Source: Olavius sp. associated proteobacterium Delta 1 (GTDB lineage: Bacteria; Desulfobacterota; Desulfobacteria; Desulfobacterales; JAFDCJ01). Taken from it: a DNA stretch of 62,682 nucleotides. Positions 62,470-62,682 of the stretch are shown here, piece by piece (within the stretch, counting starts at the first letter, position 1; each line of letters opens with the position of its first letter). The notes under the pieces are model-generated. The model was given only the letters and a program-made list of their open reading frames with translations. It made no database searches and was not told the origin of the DNA. The translations under genes and the position numbers were made by a program. The stretch spans positions 1-62,682 of the forward strand of contig CACVKW010001256.1 of the NCBI GenBank assembly GCA_902749685.1, read 5' to 3'.

Positions 62470-62581
62470 CAATCAACCATTCAACGAATCAACTGAACAT
62501 GACTATTGAAATTAAAACAAAAGAGGATTTATCATTTTTCCCAATCAACTAATCAACTATTTAACAAATTAACTAATATCA
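62470..62581. repeat. Two octad tracts in direct orientation
   Basis: Tracts 62470-62501 (CAATCAAC, CATTCAAC, GAATCAAC and a fourth unit) and 62542-62581 (CAATCAAC, TAATCAAC, TATTTAAC, AAATTAAC and one more) both have period 8 and both follow TTTTTCCC. Unlike the other loci they have the same orientation, suggesting duplication of a unit of about 72 bases, or that the opposing arm lies beyond the window. Confidence 0.7.
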
Positions 62582-62583
62582 AA

Positions 62584-62643
62584 GGACATTGCTGTCCAAA
62601 ATAATTTGAAAATCAAATACTGCCTTTAATAAAAACAGGCAGT
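62584..62643 (+). promoter_or_regulatory. Two small inverted repeats near the window end
   Basis: GGACA-TTGC-TGTCC (62584-62597) and ACTGCCT/AGGCAGT with an 11-base loop (62619-62643) lie after the PII gene, upstream of whatever gene follows the window. They could be operator or terminator-like; no T-run follows the second. Confidence 0.35.
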
Positions 62644-62682
62644 TATAAACGGGAAATTAGTGATTTAGAAATCAGGTTGTAC

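Overview
The window reads as a piece of chromosome from an anaerobic, Gram-negative deltaproteobacterium, most likely a member of the Desulfobacterota (Desulfobacterales-like). This is inferred from gene content: an hgcA-hgcB mercury-methylation pair, a glutamate synthase split into three polypeptides with extra iron-sulfur clusters, a membrane-anchored Lon protease of the archaeal LonB type, a radical SAM protein, and envelope genes of a diderm (YdbH/YnbE/YdbL, AsmA, YbbA/YbbP, lipoproteins). There is no rRNA, tRNA, CRISPR array or intact insertion sequence that I can recognise.

Layout. 1-6.4 kb holds small accessory genes: a broken acetyltransferase, a YjdF-like membrane protein, a cupin, a SEC-C protein, two methyltransferases, dCMP deaminase, a GNAT enzyme and a nucleosidase-like protein. 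6.5-17.5 kb has a methylenetetrahydrofolate reductase, then LonB with an unknown partner, a DUF1015 protein, a GspE/PilB-type ATPase with an HDOD protein, two methyltransferases and CheR. 17.7-24.4 kb carries thioredoxin reductase, a glycosyltransferase, a small cysteine-rich protein, hgcA, hgcB and convergent htpX. 25-39 kb has a large PilZ protein, a methyltransferase broken by an in-frame stop, ribosomal protein S1, a ybbA-ybbP-tesA-asmA block, a YchF-like GTPase and an unusually long ketoacyl-synthase III relative. 39-44.8 kb has ydbH-ynbE-ydbL, a zinc-ribbon regulator, a radical SAM protein and a cyclic-nucleotide-binding protein. 45-62.7 kb is a nitrogen-assimilation region: purF, the three-part glutamate synthase, glnE, glnD, amtB and a GlnK-type PII gene, with a good sigma-54 promoter in front of glnD.

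How the genes fit together. In the last 17 kb, AmtB imports ammonium, the PII protein senses nitrogen status, GlnD (de)uridylylates PII, GlnE (de)adenylylates glutamine synthetase (glnA is not in the window), and the split glutamate synthase and PurF consume glutamine. The hgcAB pair predicts that the host can methylate Hg(II) under anoxic conditions.

The most striking non-gene structure is a set of about fourteen intergenic loci filled with short words of exactly 7 or 8 bases. Each word has a fixed core and one to three freely varying bases, and the tracts hold phase without indels (up to 19 consecutive units at 49183-49315). Most loci contain two tracts in opposite orientation, so the transcript could fold into a long imperfect hairpin. 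The same word families recur at loci tens of kilobases apart. I know of degenerate heptamer repeats in some cyanobacteria, but I do not know of a described system with this paired, variable-spacer architecture, and I regard it as the best candidate for something undescribed here.
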